DNA of 64,000 nucleotides from SIG673 sp045638685. GTDB taxonomy: Bacteria > Bacillota > Clostridia > Oscillospirales > CAG-272. A program made the position numbers and the translations under genes. The stretch is taken from the NCBI GenBank assembly GCA_045638685.1, contig JAZUBT010000007.1, positions 1 through 64,000 on the forward strand, read 5' to 3'. Below are positions 24,755-32,895 of this stretch, in pieces (the stretch's first letter is position 1; each line of letters begins with the position of its first letter). Below the pieces are notes generated by a model. The model was not told where the DNA came from and searched no databases. It was given only the letters and a program-made list of their open reading frames with translations.

Positions 24755-26056
24755 TTACCTGACCGTTTCGTAGATAAGCGGCGTTTTTTCTGCCTTTTTA
24801 TCCGTTATAAAGGTGGAAGCGGTAAGCTTTTCAAGTGATTTTTCAAATAAGCTTTCATTATTTGCATATAAGGAAGCTATCACCTCTCCCTTACTGACGT
24901 AATCGCCCGTCTTTTTATGCAGAATAATTCCCGCCGTGCTGTCAACCGCGTCGTCCTTTTTATTTCTTCCGGCGCCGAGAAGGAGCGCCGCTGCGCCATA
25001 CCCTTCCGTATCAACCGAGGTTATATAACCGTCAAGAGGAGCGAAAAAATCACGTTTAAGCTTTGCCTTCGGGAATTTATCGGTATTATCTATAACACTT
25101 ACATCTCCACCCTGCGCTTTTACCATCTTTATAAAGGTTTCAAGCGCTTTTCCGCTCTCTATCGCGTCTTTAACAAGCCTCTCGCATTCCTCATAGCTTC
25201 CTTTTTCCGCAAGGTACAGTATGTTAGCTGAAAGCGCGACTGAAAGCTCGGTAAGGTCGCCGGGGCCTTTTCCTTTAAGCGTTTCAATAGCCTCAATAAC
25301 CTCAAGAGAGTTTCCGATAGTGTTTCCGAGCGGAGTATTCATATCGGTTATAAGTGCTACTATCTTTTTCCCCGCTCTTTTTCCGATGTCAACCATCATT
25401 TCTGCAAGAGCTCGACTATCGGAAAGCGATTTCATAAATGCTCCGCTTCCAGTTTTTACGTCAAGAACGATACAGTCGTCGTCAGCCGCAAGCTTTTTTC
25501 CCATTATGCTTGACGCAATAAGCGGCAGGCTGTCAACCGTTGCCGTTACGTCCCGAAGGGCGTAAAGAAGCTTGTCTGCCGGCGCAAGAGACGCGCTCTG
25601 TCCTACCACAGCTATTCCCGTCTCGTTTACTGTTTTTGTAAACTGCTCTCCTGAAAGCTCGGTGTTAAATCCGGGTATCGCCTCAAGCTTATCAACCGTA
25701 CCGCCTGTATGACCGAGTCCTCTGCCGCTCATTTTCGCTACGGTAACTCCGAGAGACGCTACTGTCGGGGCAACGACGAGTGTCGTTTTATCACCGACTC
25801 CGCCCGTTGAATGCTTATCCGCTTTTATACCCTTTATTCCCGTAAGAGACAGCTTTTCTCCCGAATCACAGATCGCCTTGGTTAAGAAAAAGGTTTCCTC
25901 ATCTGTCATTCCCTTAAAAAATATAGCCATACAAAGCGCCGATACCTGATAATCGGGTATATCGCCTTTAACGTATCCGTCTATAAAAGCAAAAATCTCG
26001 TCCTTGGTAAGAACACCGCCGTCTCTTTTCCTCTTGATTACGTCGTACATTCTCAT
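24755..26056 (-). CDS. pdp: Pyrimidine-nucleoside phosphorylase
   Basis: A 433-residue enzyme that splits uridine, thymidine or deoxyuridine with phosphate to base and (deoxy)ribose-1-phosphate. MRMYDVIKRKRDGG at the start, DKHSTGGVGDKTTLV near residue 82 (phosphate and substrate binding), GRGLGHTGGT near residue 110 and the SxxMGKKLA region near residue 185 mark the family. The length fits Pdp/DeoA. It lies in the deo operon 72 bases after cdd. Confidence 0.94.
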   Translation of the reverse strand: MRMYDVIKRKRDGGVLTKDEIFAFIDGYVKGDIPDYQVSALCMAIFFKGMTDEETFFLTKAICDSGEKLSLTGIKGIKADKHSTGGVGDKTTLVVAPTVASLGVTVAKMSGRGLGHTGGTVDKLEAIPGFNTELSGEQFTKTVNETGIAVVGQSASLAPADKLLYALRDVTATVDSLPLIASSIMGKKLAADDDCIVLDVKTGSGAFMKSLSDSRALAEMMVDIGKRAGKKIVALITDMNTPLGNTIGNSLEVIEAIETLKGKGPGDLTELSVALSANILYLAEKGSYEECERLVKDAIESGKALETFIKMVKAQGGDVSVIDNTDKFPKAKLKRDFFAPLDGYITSVDTEGYGAAALLLGAGRNKKDDAVDSTAGIILHKKTGDYVSKGEVIASLYANNESLFEKSLEKLTASTFITDKKAEKTPLIYETVR

Positions 26057-26128
26057 TATTTTGTACCTCTAAGCAAAAATAATTTATTAAATTCTTATTT
26101 CAGCATAAAATCTGACAAGAAATACGTC

Positions 26129-26533
26129 TTATAAAACAGAGCTGTTAAACGAAAACGGCAAAATTTCTCTAAGCGTATATTCCTTAATTTCGTTTTCGTC
26201 TTTAAGTATTATCTTAAAATCTTCGCTGCAAAACTCCGACATTACCTGACGGCAGGCTCCGCACGGATAGGAAATCACGGTATTTTCGCCGTCTTTTCCA
26301 CCAACAATGGCTATTTTTGAGAAATTCTTTTCTCCCTCGCTTACCGCCTTAAAAAATGCCGTTCTTTCGGCGCAAACGGTTTCGCCGTATGAGGAGTTTT
26401 CAATATTACAGCCTGTGTAAGTCTTGCCGCTTTCCGTTAAAAGCGCGGCGCCTACCCTAAAATTCGAATACGGCGCGTAGGCATTTTCCCTTGCCTGCAT
26501 AGCAAGAGCAGTTAATTTTTCGTTTGTCATCAT
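26129..26533 (-). CDS. cdd: Cytidine deaminase
   Basis: A 134-residue homotetrameric-type cytidine deaminase. Zinc ligands and the catalytic Glu lie in CAERTAFFK (near residue 55) and PCGACRQV (near residue 88). YAPYSNFRVGAALLT near residue 19 binds substrate. Two ATGs are adjacent (26533 and 26530) and the AAGGAA site overlaps the end of deoB, so the genes are coupled; the gap is 3 bases. Confidence 0.95.
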   Translation of the reverse strand: MMTNEKLTALAMQARENAYAPYSNFRVGAALLTESGKTYTGCNIENSSYGETVCAERTAFFKAVSEGEKNFSKIAIVGGKDGENTVISYPCGACRQVMSEFCSEDFKIILKDENEIKEYTLREILPFSFNSSVL

Positions 26534-26536
26534 AAA

Positions 26537-27703
26537 TTATTCCTTAATTACCTTTTTATAAAAGCTTTCACCGACCGTTTTTCCCTTATCAAGTCCGAAA
26601 ATATCAAGAACCGTGGCGGAAATGTCGGAAAAGCTCTCGCGAGTGCCGAGATTAACTCCGTTTTTAACTCCATTTCCGTAAATGAGCATCGGGGCATACT
26701 CTCTTGAATGGTCGGTTGACGGAGTTGACGGATCACAGCCGTGATCAGCGGTTATTATCAAAATATCCTTTTCTTTTAACTCCGTGAGTATCTCTCCAAG
26801 CTTTTCATCAAACTCACTTATCGCGTTTGCGTAGCCTTTAACGTCGTTTCTGTGTCCGTAAACGCTGTCAAAATCTACGAGATTAACAAAAAGCAGTCCG
26901 GAAAAGTCTCTTTTCATAATCGAAAGCGTCTTTTCAAGCCCATCAAGGTTATTTTTTGTCGGATTACCTTCGGTAACGCCCTCTCCGGCAAAAATATCGT
27001 TGATTTTTCCTACCGAAATGACGGAAAAGCCATTGCCTTCAAGTATATTAAGCATAGTTTCACTCGGAGGTGTAAGGGAATAGTCGTGTCGAAGCGCCGT
27101 TCTCTTGAAAGGATACTCTCCCGTAAACGGTCTTGCTATAACTCTGCCAACAGCGTGCTCGCCCCTTAACATTTCTCTCGCAATCTCGCAGTAGCGGTAA
27201 AGCTCCTCGGTGGGAACCACTCCGTCGTGCGCCGCAATTTGAAAAACACTGTCTGACGAGGTATATACTATAAGCGCACCGGTTTCAATATGCTTACGAC
27301 CGTAGTCTTTTATTACCTCTGTTCCCGAATACGGTTTATTACAAAGCACCTTTCGTCCCGTTTTTTCGGTAAACTTATCAATAATTTCCTTTGGAAAGCC
27401 GTTTTCGTAGGTCGGAAGCGGCTTTTTTGAAATCAGTCCAGCTATTTCCCAATGTCCTACCGTCGTGTCCTTGCCAGCCGATTTCTCCGACATTTTAGCA
27501 AAGCAGGCAAGAGGCTTTTCTACTCCGCCCGAAAATCCGTCGATATTAAAAAGACCGAGTTTTTTTAAATTTGGCGCGTCAAAAGACGGGTGAGAAGATA
27601 TTGCCTTTAACGTGTTACTCCCCTCATCGTTCCAATCCGGTGCATCGGGAAGCGCTCCGATACCAAGACTGTCAAGCACAATTAAAATTACTCTTTTTTC
27701 CAT
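26537..27703 (-). CDS. deoB: Phosphopentomutase
   Basis: A 388-residue alkaline-phosphatase-fold enzyme that moves phosphate from C1 to C5 of ribose or deoxyribose. The N-terminal LIVLDSLGIGALPDA holds the metal Asp. GKDTTVGHWE near residue 75 has the catalytic Thr, and ITADHGCDPSTPSTDHSREY near residue 325 carries the remaining metal ligands. Length matches Bacillus DeoB. Third gene of the operon. Confidence 0.96.
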   Translation of the reverse strand: MEKRVILIVLDSLGIGALPDAPDWNDEGSNTLKAISSHPSFDAPNLKKLGLFNIDGFSGGVEKPLACFAKMSEKSAGKDTTVGHWEIAGLISKKPLPTYENGFPKEIIDKFTEKTGRKVLCNKPYSGTEVIKDYGRKHIETGALIVYTSSDSVFQIAAHDGVVPTEELYRYCEIAREMLRGEHAVGRVIARPFTGEYPFKRTALRHDYSLTPPSETMLNILEGNGFSVISVGKINDIFAGEGVTEGNPTKNNLDGLEKTLSIMKRDFSGLLFVNLVDFDSVYGHRNDVKGYANAISEFDEKLGEILTELKEKDILIITADHGCDPSTPSTDHSREYAPMLIYGNGVKNGVNLGTRESFSDISATVLDIFGLDKGKTVGESFYKKVIKE

Positions 27704-27726
27704 AAAACCCTCAAAAAGAATATTTT

Positions 27727-28434
27727 TTAAGCAATAGTCAGCGCAATTTCCATCATTTTGGTAAAGGAAAGCTGTCTTTCCTCAGCCGTGGTGTTTTCCT
27801 CTGGATAAATAAAGGAATCGCTTACCGTACAGATACAGAGCGCCTTTTTCCCTGCTCTTGCGGCGTTGCAGTAAAGCGCCGCGGATTCCATTTCAACGCC
27901 TAAAACACCCATTTTTGCCCACTCCATTCCCGAATTTGAATCATCGTAGAAGGTGTCCGAGGAAAGAATATTGCCTACCCTATAATTAACACCGAGCCTT
28001 TCGCATTCCGCAGCGGATTTTTTTACAAGATTAAAATCGGCAATAGGACAAAACGTGCCGGGCAGACGGTACTGCGAGGCGTAATTTCCGTTTGTACAAG
28101 CGCCCATCGCTATTATAATGTCTCTTGCGTGAAGTTCGGGAGAAAAAGATCCGCAGGAGCCTACTCTGATTATACTTTCAACACCGTAAAAGTTATAAAG
28201 CTCGTAGGAGTATATGCCTATCGACGGCTGTCCCATTCCCGATGCCATTACAGAGACCTTTTTGCCCTTATATTCTCCCGTATATCCCTGAACACCGCGC
28301 ACGTTATTAACGAGAACTGCGTTTTCAAGATAGGTTTCAGCGATAAATTTCGCGCGGAGCGGATCTCCCGGCATCAAAACCGTTTTTGCAAAATCGCCCG
28401 GAGCGGCGGAATTATGCGGTGTATTCTTAATCAT
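27727..28434 (-). CDS. deoD: Purine-nucleoside phosphorylase, DeoD type
   Basis: A 235-residue hexameric-type PNP. It has VLMPGDPLRAKFIAE near residue 19 (phosphate site), GSCG near residue 92, GVEMESAALY near residue 180 (ribose site) and the catalytic Asp in TVSDSF near residue 205. It releases hypoxanthine, guanine or adenine and (deoxy)ribose-1-phosphate, the substrate of DeoB. It follows deoC by 16 bases. Confidence 0.95.
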   Translation of the reverse strand: MIKNTPHNSAAPGDFAKTVLMPGDPLRAKFIAETYLENAVLVNNVRGVQGYTGEYKGKKVSVMASGMGQPSIGIYSYELYNFYGVESIIRVGSCGSFSPELHARDIIIAMGACTNGNYASQYRLPGTFCPIADFNLVKKSAAECERLGVNYRVGNILSSDTFYDDSNSGMEWAKMGVLGVEMESAALYCNAARAGKKALCICTVSDSFIYPEENTTAEERQLSFTKMMEIALTIA

Positions 28435-28450
28435 AACGTTAATTCCTTTC

Positions 28451-29128
28451 TTAATATGAAGTTTTATCTTCGCTCTCCTTTATATTCTTTACAAGCTTTA
28501 CTACCTTGCTTGTTCCGAGTCTGTCGGCTCCGAGAGCAATAAAATCCTCCGCATCTTTAAGCGAGGAAATACCTCCCGCCGCCTTAACTCTAACATTTTC
28601 GCCGACGTTTTCTCTCATAAGCTTGACAGCCTCTCTCGTTGCGCCGGCGGTAGAAAAGCCGGTCGAGGTTTTAATAAAGTCGGCGCCCGACTCGGTAACC
28701 GTTTCACACATTTTTATTATTTCACTCTCGGTAAGCTGACAGGTTTCTATAATCACCTTTAATATTTTATCGCCGCACACTTTTTTAAGTGCGAAAAGCT
28801 CGGTAAGGATTAAATCGTATCTTTTGTCCTTTAAATGTCCGAGATTAATAACGGTATCTATCTCATCAGCGCCGTTTTTAATGGCGTTTTCCGCCTCAAA
28901 GCATTTAACCTCAGTAGTATTATATCCGTTCGGAAAGCCTATTACCGTACATATTTTAAGCTTTTCTCCCACGTACTGCCTTGCCTCTTTAACGTAGGAC
29001 GGCGGAATACAGACCGAAGCCGTTTTATACTTTACTGCCTCGTCGCATATCGCTTTTATTTCGTTATAGGTTGCCGTGGTTTTCAGCAGCGTATGATCGC
29101 ATTTTGAAAGTATTTCATTAATATTCAT
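28451..29128 (-). CDS. deoC: Deoxyribose-phosphate aldolase
   Basis: A 225-residue class I aldolase that splits deoxyribose-5-phosphate to glyceraldehyde-3-phosphate and acetaldehyde. The Schiff-base lysine is in DFIKTSTGFS near residue 150; KVIIETCQL near residue 123 and VKAAGGI near residue 185 provide the other active-site residues. First gene of the deo operon. It has its own promoter at 29153-29181 and lies downstream of a separate promoter-hairpin-terminator unit. Confidence 0.95.
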   Translation of the reverse strand: MNINEILSKCDHTLLKTTATYNEIKAICDEAVKYKTASVCIPPSYVKEARQYVGEKLKICTVIGFPNGYNTTEVKCFEAENAIKNGADEIDTVINLGHLKDKRYDLILTELFALKKVCGDKILKVIIETCQLTESEIIKMCETVTESGADFIKTSTGFSTAGATREAVKLMRENVGENVRVKAAGGISSLKDAEDFIALGADRLGTSKVVKLVKNIKESEDKTSY

Positions 29129-29152
29129 TCTCTCTACCCTCTTTCTAATTTT

Positions 29153-29181
29153 ATTTTACCAAAAAATATAAAAAAATGCAA
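29153..29181 (-). promoter_or_regulatory. Probable deoC-proximal promoter
   Basis: TTGCAT (29176-29181), a 17-bp spacer and TAAAAT (29153-29158) on the minus strand lie 25 bases before the deoC ATG, downstream of the upstream RNA and its T run. If it is active, deoC does not depend on read-through. Confidence 0.55.
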
Positions 29182-29201
29182 TATCTAATTTGAATTTAAA
29201 T

Positions 29202-29282
29202 AAAAAAAGAAGGCGTTTCACCGCCAGCTAAAATAATAGCCGAAAGTGGGGTCTCACTCTGCCCCTTGGTGAAATACCTTCT
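29202..29282 (-). ncRNA. Candidate small structured RNA or attenuator upstream of deoC
   Basis: On the minus strand a promoter at 29289-29317 predicts transcription to begin at about 29282, exactly at the 5' edge of a 15-bp stem (29268-29282 with 29208-29222; one A-C mismatch, one G-U). Inside the stem are two arms: GGGG with CCCC, and GCTA with TAGC. Together they give a three-way junction of 75 nt. Seven Ts follow the stem (29201-29207), so the whole RNA ends in an intrinsic terminator. An alternative short hairpin (GGCG with CGCC) on the 3' side competes with the closing stem. No known riboswitch family is recognised. It is either a stand-alone small RNA or a conditional terminator for the deo operon. 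Confidence 0.5.
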
Positions 29283-29288
29283 GTGAAC

Positions 29289-29317
29289 ATTATATACCAA
29301 AATTCTAAAAAAAGCAA
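29289..29317 (-). promoter_or_regulatory. Promoter of the structured RNA upstream of deoC
   Basis: A perfect TATAAT (29289-29294) with a weak -35 TTGCTT (29312-29317) at 17-bp spacing on the minus strand. The expected start falls at the first base of the long stem. Confidence 0.6.
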
Positions 29318-29338
29318 CCCTTTAAACCAATTTTTTAA

Positions 29339-29378
29339 AAAGCGGATACACTACCGCAAAAGGTAACGTATCCGCTTT
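29339..29378 (-). terminator. Terminator of the PfkB-family kinase gene
   Basis: A 17-bp stem (29339-29355 with 29362-29378) pairs fully on the minus strand with two G-U pairs, but has two mismatches if read on the plus strand. It lies 15 bases after the kinase stop codon. Confidence 0.85.
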
Positions 29379-29392
29379 ATTTTTATAAAAAA

Positions 29393-30490
29393 TTATCTCT
29401 GAACTCTTGCGCCCTTACCGCCGATAATGTTCTCAACCTCTTTAAGAGATGCCATAGAGGTGTCTCCGGGGGTTGTCATAGCAAGCGCGCCGTGAGCGAT
29501 ACCGTAGTTTACCGCCTCGGATGCGGGCTTTCCGCTCATAAGACCGTAGATAAGTCCGGACGCAAAGCTGTCTCCACCGCCGACTCTGTCGAGAATTTCA
29601 AGTCCGGGAAGCTCTATTCCCTTGTGAATCTGACCGTCTGCCCAGCAGATAGCGCTCCAGTCGTTTACGGTAGCCGTCTTAACGGTTCTGAGGGTGGTAG
29701 CAACAACCTTGAAGTTCGGGTAAATCTTGGTTGCTGCCTCAATCATCTTGAAATAACCGTCGATGTTAAGCTTTTTAAGGTCTCCGTCGTTTCCTTCAAC
29801 CTCAAGTCCGAGACATGCAGTGAAGTCCTCCTCGTTACCTATCATAACGTCGATATATTTCGCAATTTCCTTATTTACCTCCTGAGCCTTTGCCTGACCG
29901 CCGATGCCCTTCCAGAGAGACGGACGGTAGTTAAGGTCATAGGAAACTACGGTTCCGTACTTCTTAGCTGCTTTAACAGCCTCGATAACGACCTCTGCCG
30001 CGGTTTCGCTGAGAGCCGCGAAAATTCCGCCGGTATGGAGCCAACGTACTCCGAGGGTACCGAATATGTAATCCCAATCTATATCACCGGGTTTAAGCTT
30101 CGACGCCGCGGTGTTTCCTCTGTCGGATACTCCGACAGCTCCTCTTATGCCGTATCCTCTTTCGGTAAAGTTAATGCCGTTACGTACCGCTCTTCCTATT
30201 CCGTCGTAGGGCATCCATTTAATGAGAGAGGTGTCAACTCCGCCCTGTAAAATAAAGTCCTCAAGAAGGTAGCCGAGCTCGTTCTCCGCAAAAGCGGTTA
30301 CAACGCCTGTTTTCATACCGAAGCAACGGCGAAGTCCACGAGCAACGTTATACTCACCGCCGCCCTCCCATGCGCGGAAGGAACGGGCGCACTTTATACG
30401 TCCTTCTCCGGGATCAAGTCTAAGCATAATCTCGCCAAGCGAAATTTCGTCAAAAGCACAGCTTTCCTTAGGTCTTAATTTTAAATCCAT
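29393..30490 (-). CDS. PfkB-family sugar kinase (2-keto-3-deoxygluconate kinase-like)
   Basis: A 365-residue ribokinase-fold kinase, longer than the usual 310-330. The start at 30490 has GGGGG upstream; an in-frame extension of 25 residues to 30565 is not supported. Visible features are GEIMLRLDPG at the N-terminus (typical of KDG kinases), GGGEYNVARGLRR near residue 43 and the catalytic loop DRVGGGDSFASG near residue 310. The glycine pattern and PNFKVVATTLRTV suggest an acid-sugar substrate such as 2-keto-3-deoxygluconate, but this is inference. No KDPG aldolase or transporter gene is adjacent. Confidence 0.82.
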   Translation of the reverse strand: MDLKLRPKESCAFDEISLGEIMLRLDPGEGRIKCARSFRAWEGGGEYNVARGLRRCFGMKTGVVTAFAENELGYLLEDFILQGGVDTSLIKWMPYDGIGRAVRNGINFTERGYGIRGAVGVSDRGNTAASKLKPGDIDWDYIFGTLGVRWLHTGGIFAALSETAAEVVIEAVKAAKKYGTVVSYDLNYRPSLWKGIGGQAKAQEVNKEIAKYIDVMIGNEEDFTACLGLEVEGNDGDLKKLNIDGYFKMIEAATKIYPNFKVVATTLRTVKTATVNDWSAICWADGQIHKGIELPGLEILDRVGGGDSFASGLIYGLMSGKPASEAVNYGIAHGALAMTTPGDTSMASLKEVENIIGGKGARVQR

Positions 30491-30618
30491 TTTTGTTTCC
30501 CCCTGAAGTATTATATATTTTAAAAATTCCGTTAAGAAAATTACTGAACCGCCACGTTTTTTCAAAAGAAAATGCCGTCTTTGCGGTAAAAATAACCGTC
30601 ATAACGCAGTATATTAGC

Positions 30619-30647
30619 ATTATATCACAGCTTACCGAAAAAATCAA
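30619..30647 (-). promoter_or_regulatory. Promoter of the PfkB-family kinase gene
   Basis: TTGATT (30642-30647), a 17-bp spacer and TATAAT (30619-30624) with TG extension on the minus strand. The leader to the ATG is about 120 nt and contains GACGG/CCG repeats, but I find no known riboswitch in it. Confidence 0.7.
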
Positions 30648-30744
30648 GGTTAATTTCCAAAAATTATTATTTTCGTAATATTATTTTTTAATTTTTTAAG
30701 GCGGTAAATTTTTAAAAAATTAATAATTTTATATGTTATAAGTG

Positions 30745-30773
30745 TTGATTTTTTTGTGAAATTATGGTATAAT
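30745..30773 (+). promoter_or_regulatory. Promoter of ligA with a hairpin at the transcript start
   Basis: TTGATT (30745-30750), a 17-bp spacer and TATAAT (30768-30773). A hairpin (AAAAACGCA, 30776-30784, with TGCGTTTTT, 30796-30804) begins at the expected start site and is followed by a T run. This is a weak terminator-like element at the 5' end of the ligA mRNA. Confidence 0.7.
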
Positions 30774-30829
30774 ATAAAAACGCAAATGTAAAAAATGCGT
30801 TTTTTGATTTTAAAACGGAGAAAATGAAA

Positions 30830-32794
30830 ATGAGCGAGATAATCGAAAAGGAAATGCGTGAGCTTGAAAAAAGCCTCGAATATCATTCAAGAAAATATTA
30901 TATCGAGGACAGTCCGGAAATTTCGGATTTTGAATACGACGAGATGTTTTACCGTCTTAAAGCTCTCGAGGAGCAGCACCCGAGCCTTGCCTCGCCAAGC
31001 TCCCCCACAAAAAGAGTTGGCGGTGCGGTTCTTGATAAATTTGAAAAGGTAACTCATAACGTACACATGGGAAGCCTTCGCGACGTTTTTAACTTTGATG
31101 AGCTTGAAGATTTTATAAGTAAAACCCCCGCCGAAAACTATTCCGTTGAATGTAAAATCGACGGTCTTTCGGTCTCTCTTGTATATGAGAACGGAGAGCT
31201 TGTTTTAGGTTCAACCCGCGGAGACGGAAGTGTTGGAGAAAACGTTACCGAAAACCTTAAAACGATACCGACTATTCCGCTTAAAATTGATTACAAAGAG
31301 CATCTTGAGGTGCGCGGCGAGGTATTTATGCCCCGCGAAAGCTTTGAAACGCTTAATGAAAAGCGCAGAGAAAGCGGAGAGCAGCTTTTTGCTAACCCGA
31401 GAAATGCCGCGGCAGGCTCGCTCCGTCAGCTCGACTCCAAAATAACCGCTGAAAGAAAGCTTGACATCTTTATTTTTAACATTCAAGGCTGCGACAAAGC
31501 CTTTGAAACTCACGAGGAAGGCCTCCTCTTTGTTAAGTCGCTCGGATTTAAGGTCGTTCCCGATTTTTCCGTGCTGAAAACCTTTGACGAGATAAAGGAA
31601 AAAATAACAAAAATCGGTGAAAAGCGCCCTTCTCTTTCCTTTGACATCGACGGTGTTGTAATAAAGGTTAACAGTATCGAAAAAAGAGCGGAATACGGTG
31701 ATACGGGAGCTGTTCCTAAATGGGCGGTTGCCTATAAATTCCCCCCAGAGGAAAAGGAAACCGAGCTACTCGATATCTGCGTAAACGTCGGAAGAACCGG
31801 TGTTATAACCCCATACGCCGTTCTCTCTCCCGTAAGACTTGCGGGTACAACGGTAAGCCGCGCTACGCTGCACAACTGCGATTTTATAACCGAGCGCGAT
31901 ATACGTATCGGAGACACCGTAGTAGTACGGAAAGCGGGAGATATTATCCCCGAAATAGTTAAAATAAACCCTAAAAAGCGTAAGGATAGCTCGGTAAAAT
32001 TTGAAATGCCTAAAATATGTCCCTCTTGCGGTGAGCCTATTTACCGCGAGGCTGACGAGGCGGCATACTACTGCACAAACGCTTCCTGTCCGGCACAGCT
32101 TCTTCGTAATCTTTCCCATTTCGTCAGCAGAGACGCGATGAATATAGACGGCCTCGGAGAGGCTCTCCTTGCCCTTATGGTTGAGGCGGATATAGTATCG
32201 TCTCCTGCGGATTTGTATTATTTAAAACCCGAGCAGCTCTCCTCTCTTGAAAGAATGGGCGAAAAATCGGCGGCAAACGTTATTTCTGCCGTAAATGAGT
32301 CAAAGGAGCGAGGCCTTGACCGCCTTCTCTATGCTCTCGGAATAAGACAGATAGGCGAAAAGGCTTCTAAGGCTTTAGCGTCGAAATTTAACGATATAGA
32401 GGACTTCTTTACTCTTACCGTAGAAGAGCTTTGCGAGGTAAACGACATAGGTGAAATTTCGGCGGAAAACGTTGTAAACTACTTCAGCCATCCGCAAACG
32501 AGAGAGCTTATTGATTCGCTAACGGCGGCAGGAGTTAAAACTACCTATGAAAGCGACGTCGCTGACACCAGATTTGACGGAAAAACCTTTGTTTTAACCG
32601 GAACGCTTCCAACGATGAAGCGCAGCGAGGCAGAGTCGTTAATTGAAAAATACGGCGGTAAAACCTCGGGCTCGGTTTCTAAAAAGACTGATTACGTTTT
32701 GGCAGGCGAGGATGCGGGAAGTAAGCTTACAAAAGCAAAGGACCTCGGTATAACGGTTATTGACGAAAATACGTTTTTTGAAATGATAAAGTGA
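30830..32794 (+). CDS. ligA: NAD-dependent DNA ligase
   Basis: A 654-residue ligase sealing nicks in replication and repair. The ATG at 30830 is favoured over 30824 because GGAG stands 9 bases upstream. The Ia domain has YHSRKYYIEDSPEISDFEYD. The adenylation motif CKIDGLSV (catalytic Lys near residue 110) and TRGDGSVGENVT follow. The zinc finger is CPSCGEP with CTNASCPAQ (residues 400-425). HhH repeats follow, and a BRCT domain closes the protein (FDGKTFVLTGTL near residue 583). All domains are present in normal order. Confidence 0.97.
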   Translation: MSEIIEKEMRELEKSLEYHSRKYYIEDSPEISDFEYDEMFYRLKALEEQHPSLASPSSPTKRVGGAVLDKFEKVTHNVHMGSLRDVFNFDELEDFISKTPAENYSVECKIDGLSVSLVYENGELVLGSTRGDGSVGENVTENLKTIPTIPLKIDYKEHLEVRGEVFMPRESFETLNEKRRESGEQLFANPRNAAAGSLRQLDSKITAERKLDIFIFNIQGCDKAFETHEEGLLFVKSLGFKVVPDFSVLKTFDEIKEKITKIGEKRPSLSFDIDGVVIKVNSIEKRAEYGDTGAVPKWAVAYKFPPEEKETELLDICVNVGRTGVITPYAVLSPVRLAGTTVSRATLHNCDFITERDIRIGDTVVVRKAGDIIPEIVKINPKKRKDSSVKFEMPKICPSCGEPIYREADEAAYYCTNASCPAQLLRNLSHFVSRDAMNIDGLGEALLALMVEADIVSSPADLYYLKPEQLSSLERMGEKSAANVISAVNESKERGLDRLLYALGIRQIGEKASKALASKFNDIEDFFTLTVEELCEVNDIGEISAENVVNYFSHPQTRELIDSLTAAGVKTTYESDVADTRFDGKTFVLTGTLPTMKRSEAESLIEKYGGKTSGSVSKKTDYVLAGEDAGSKLTKAKDLGITVIDENTFFEMIK

Positions 32795-32895
32795 TTTTTC
32801 GGCTAAAACCGTATTTATGAACACAAATTGGCATTATAAAGAAGTAAAAAGCAAAAATTAGACGTTAATCCGCAAAATGCGGAATGGAGATTAAT

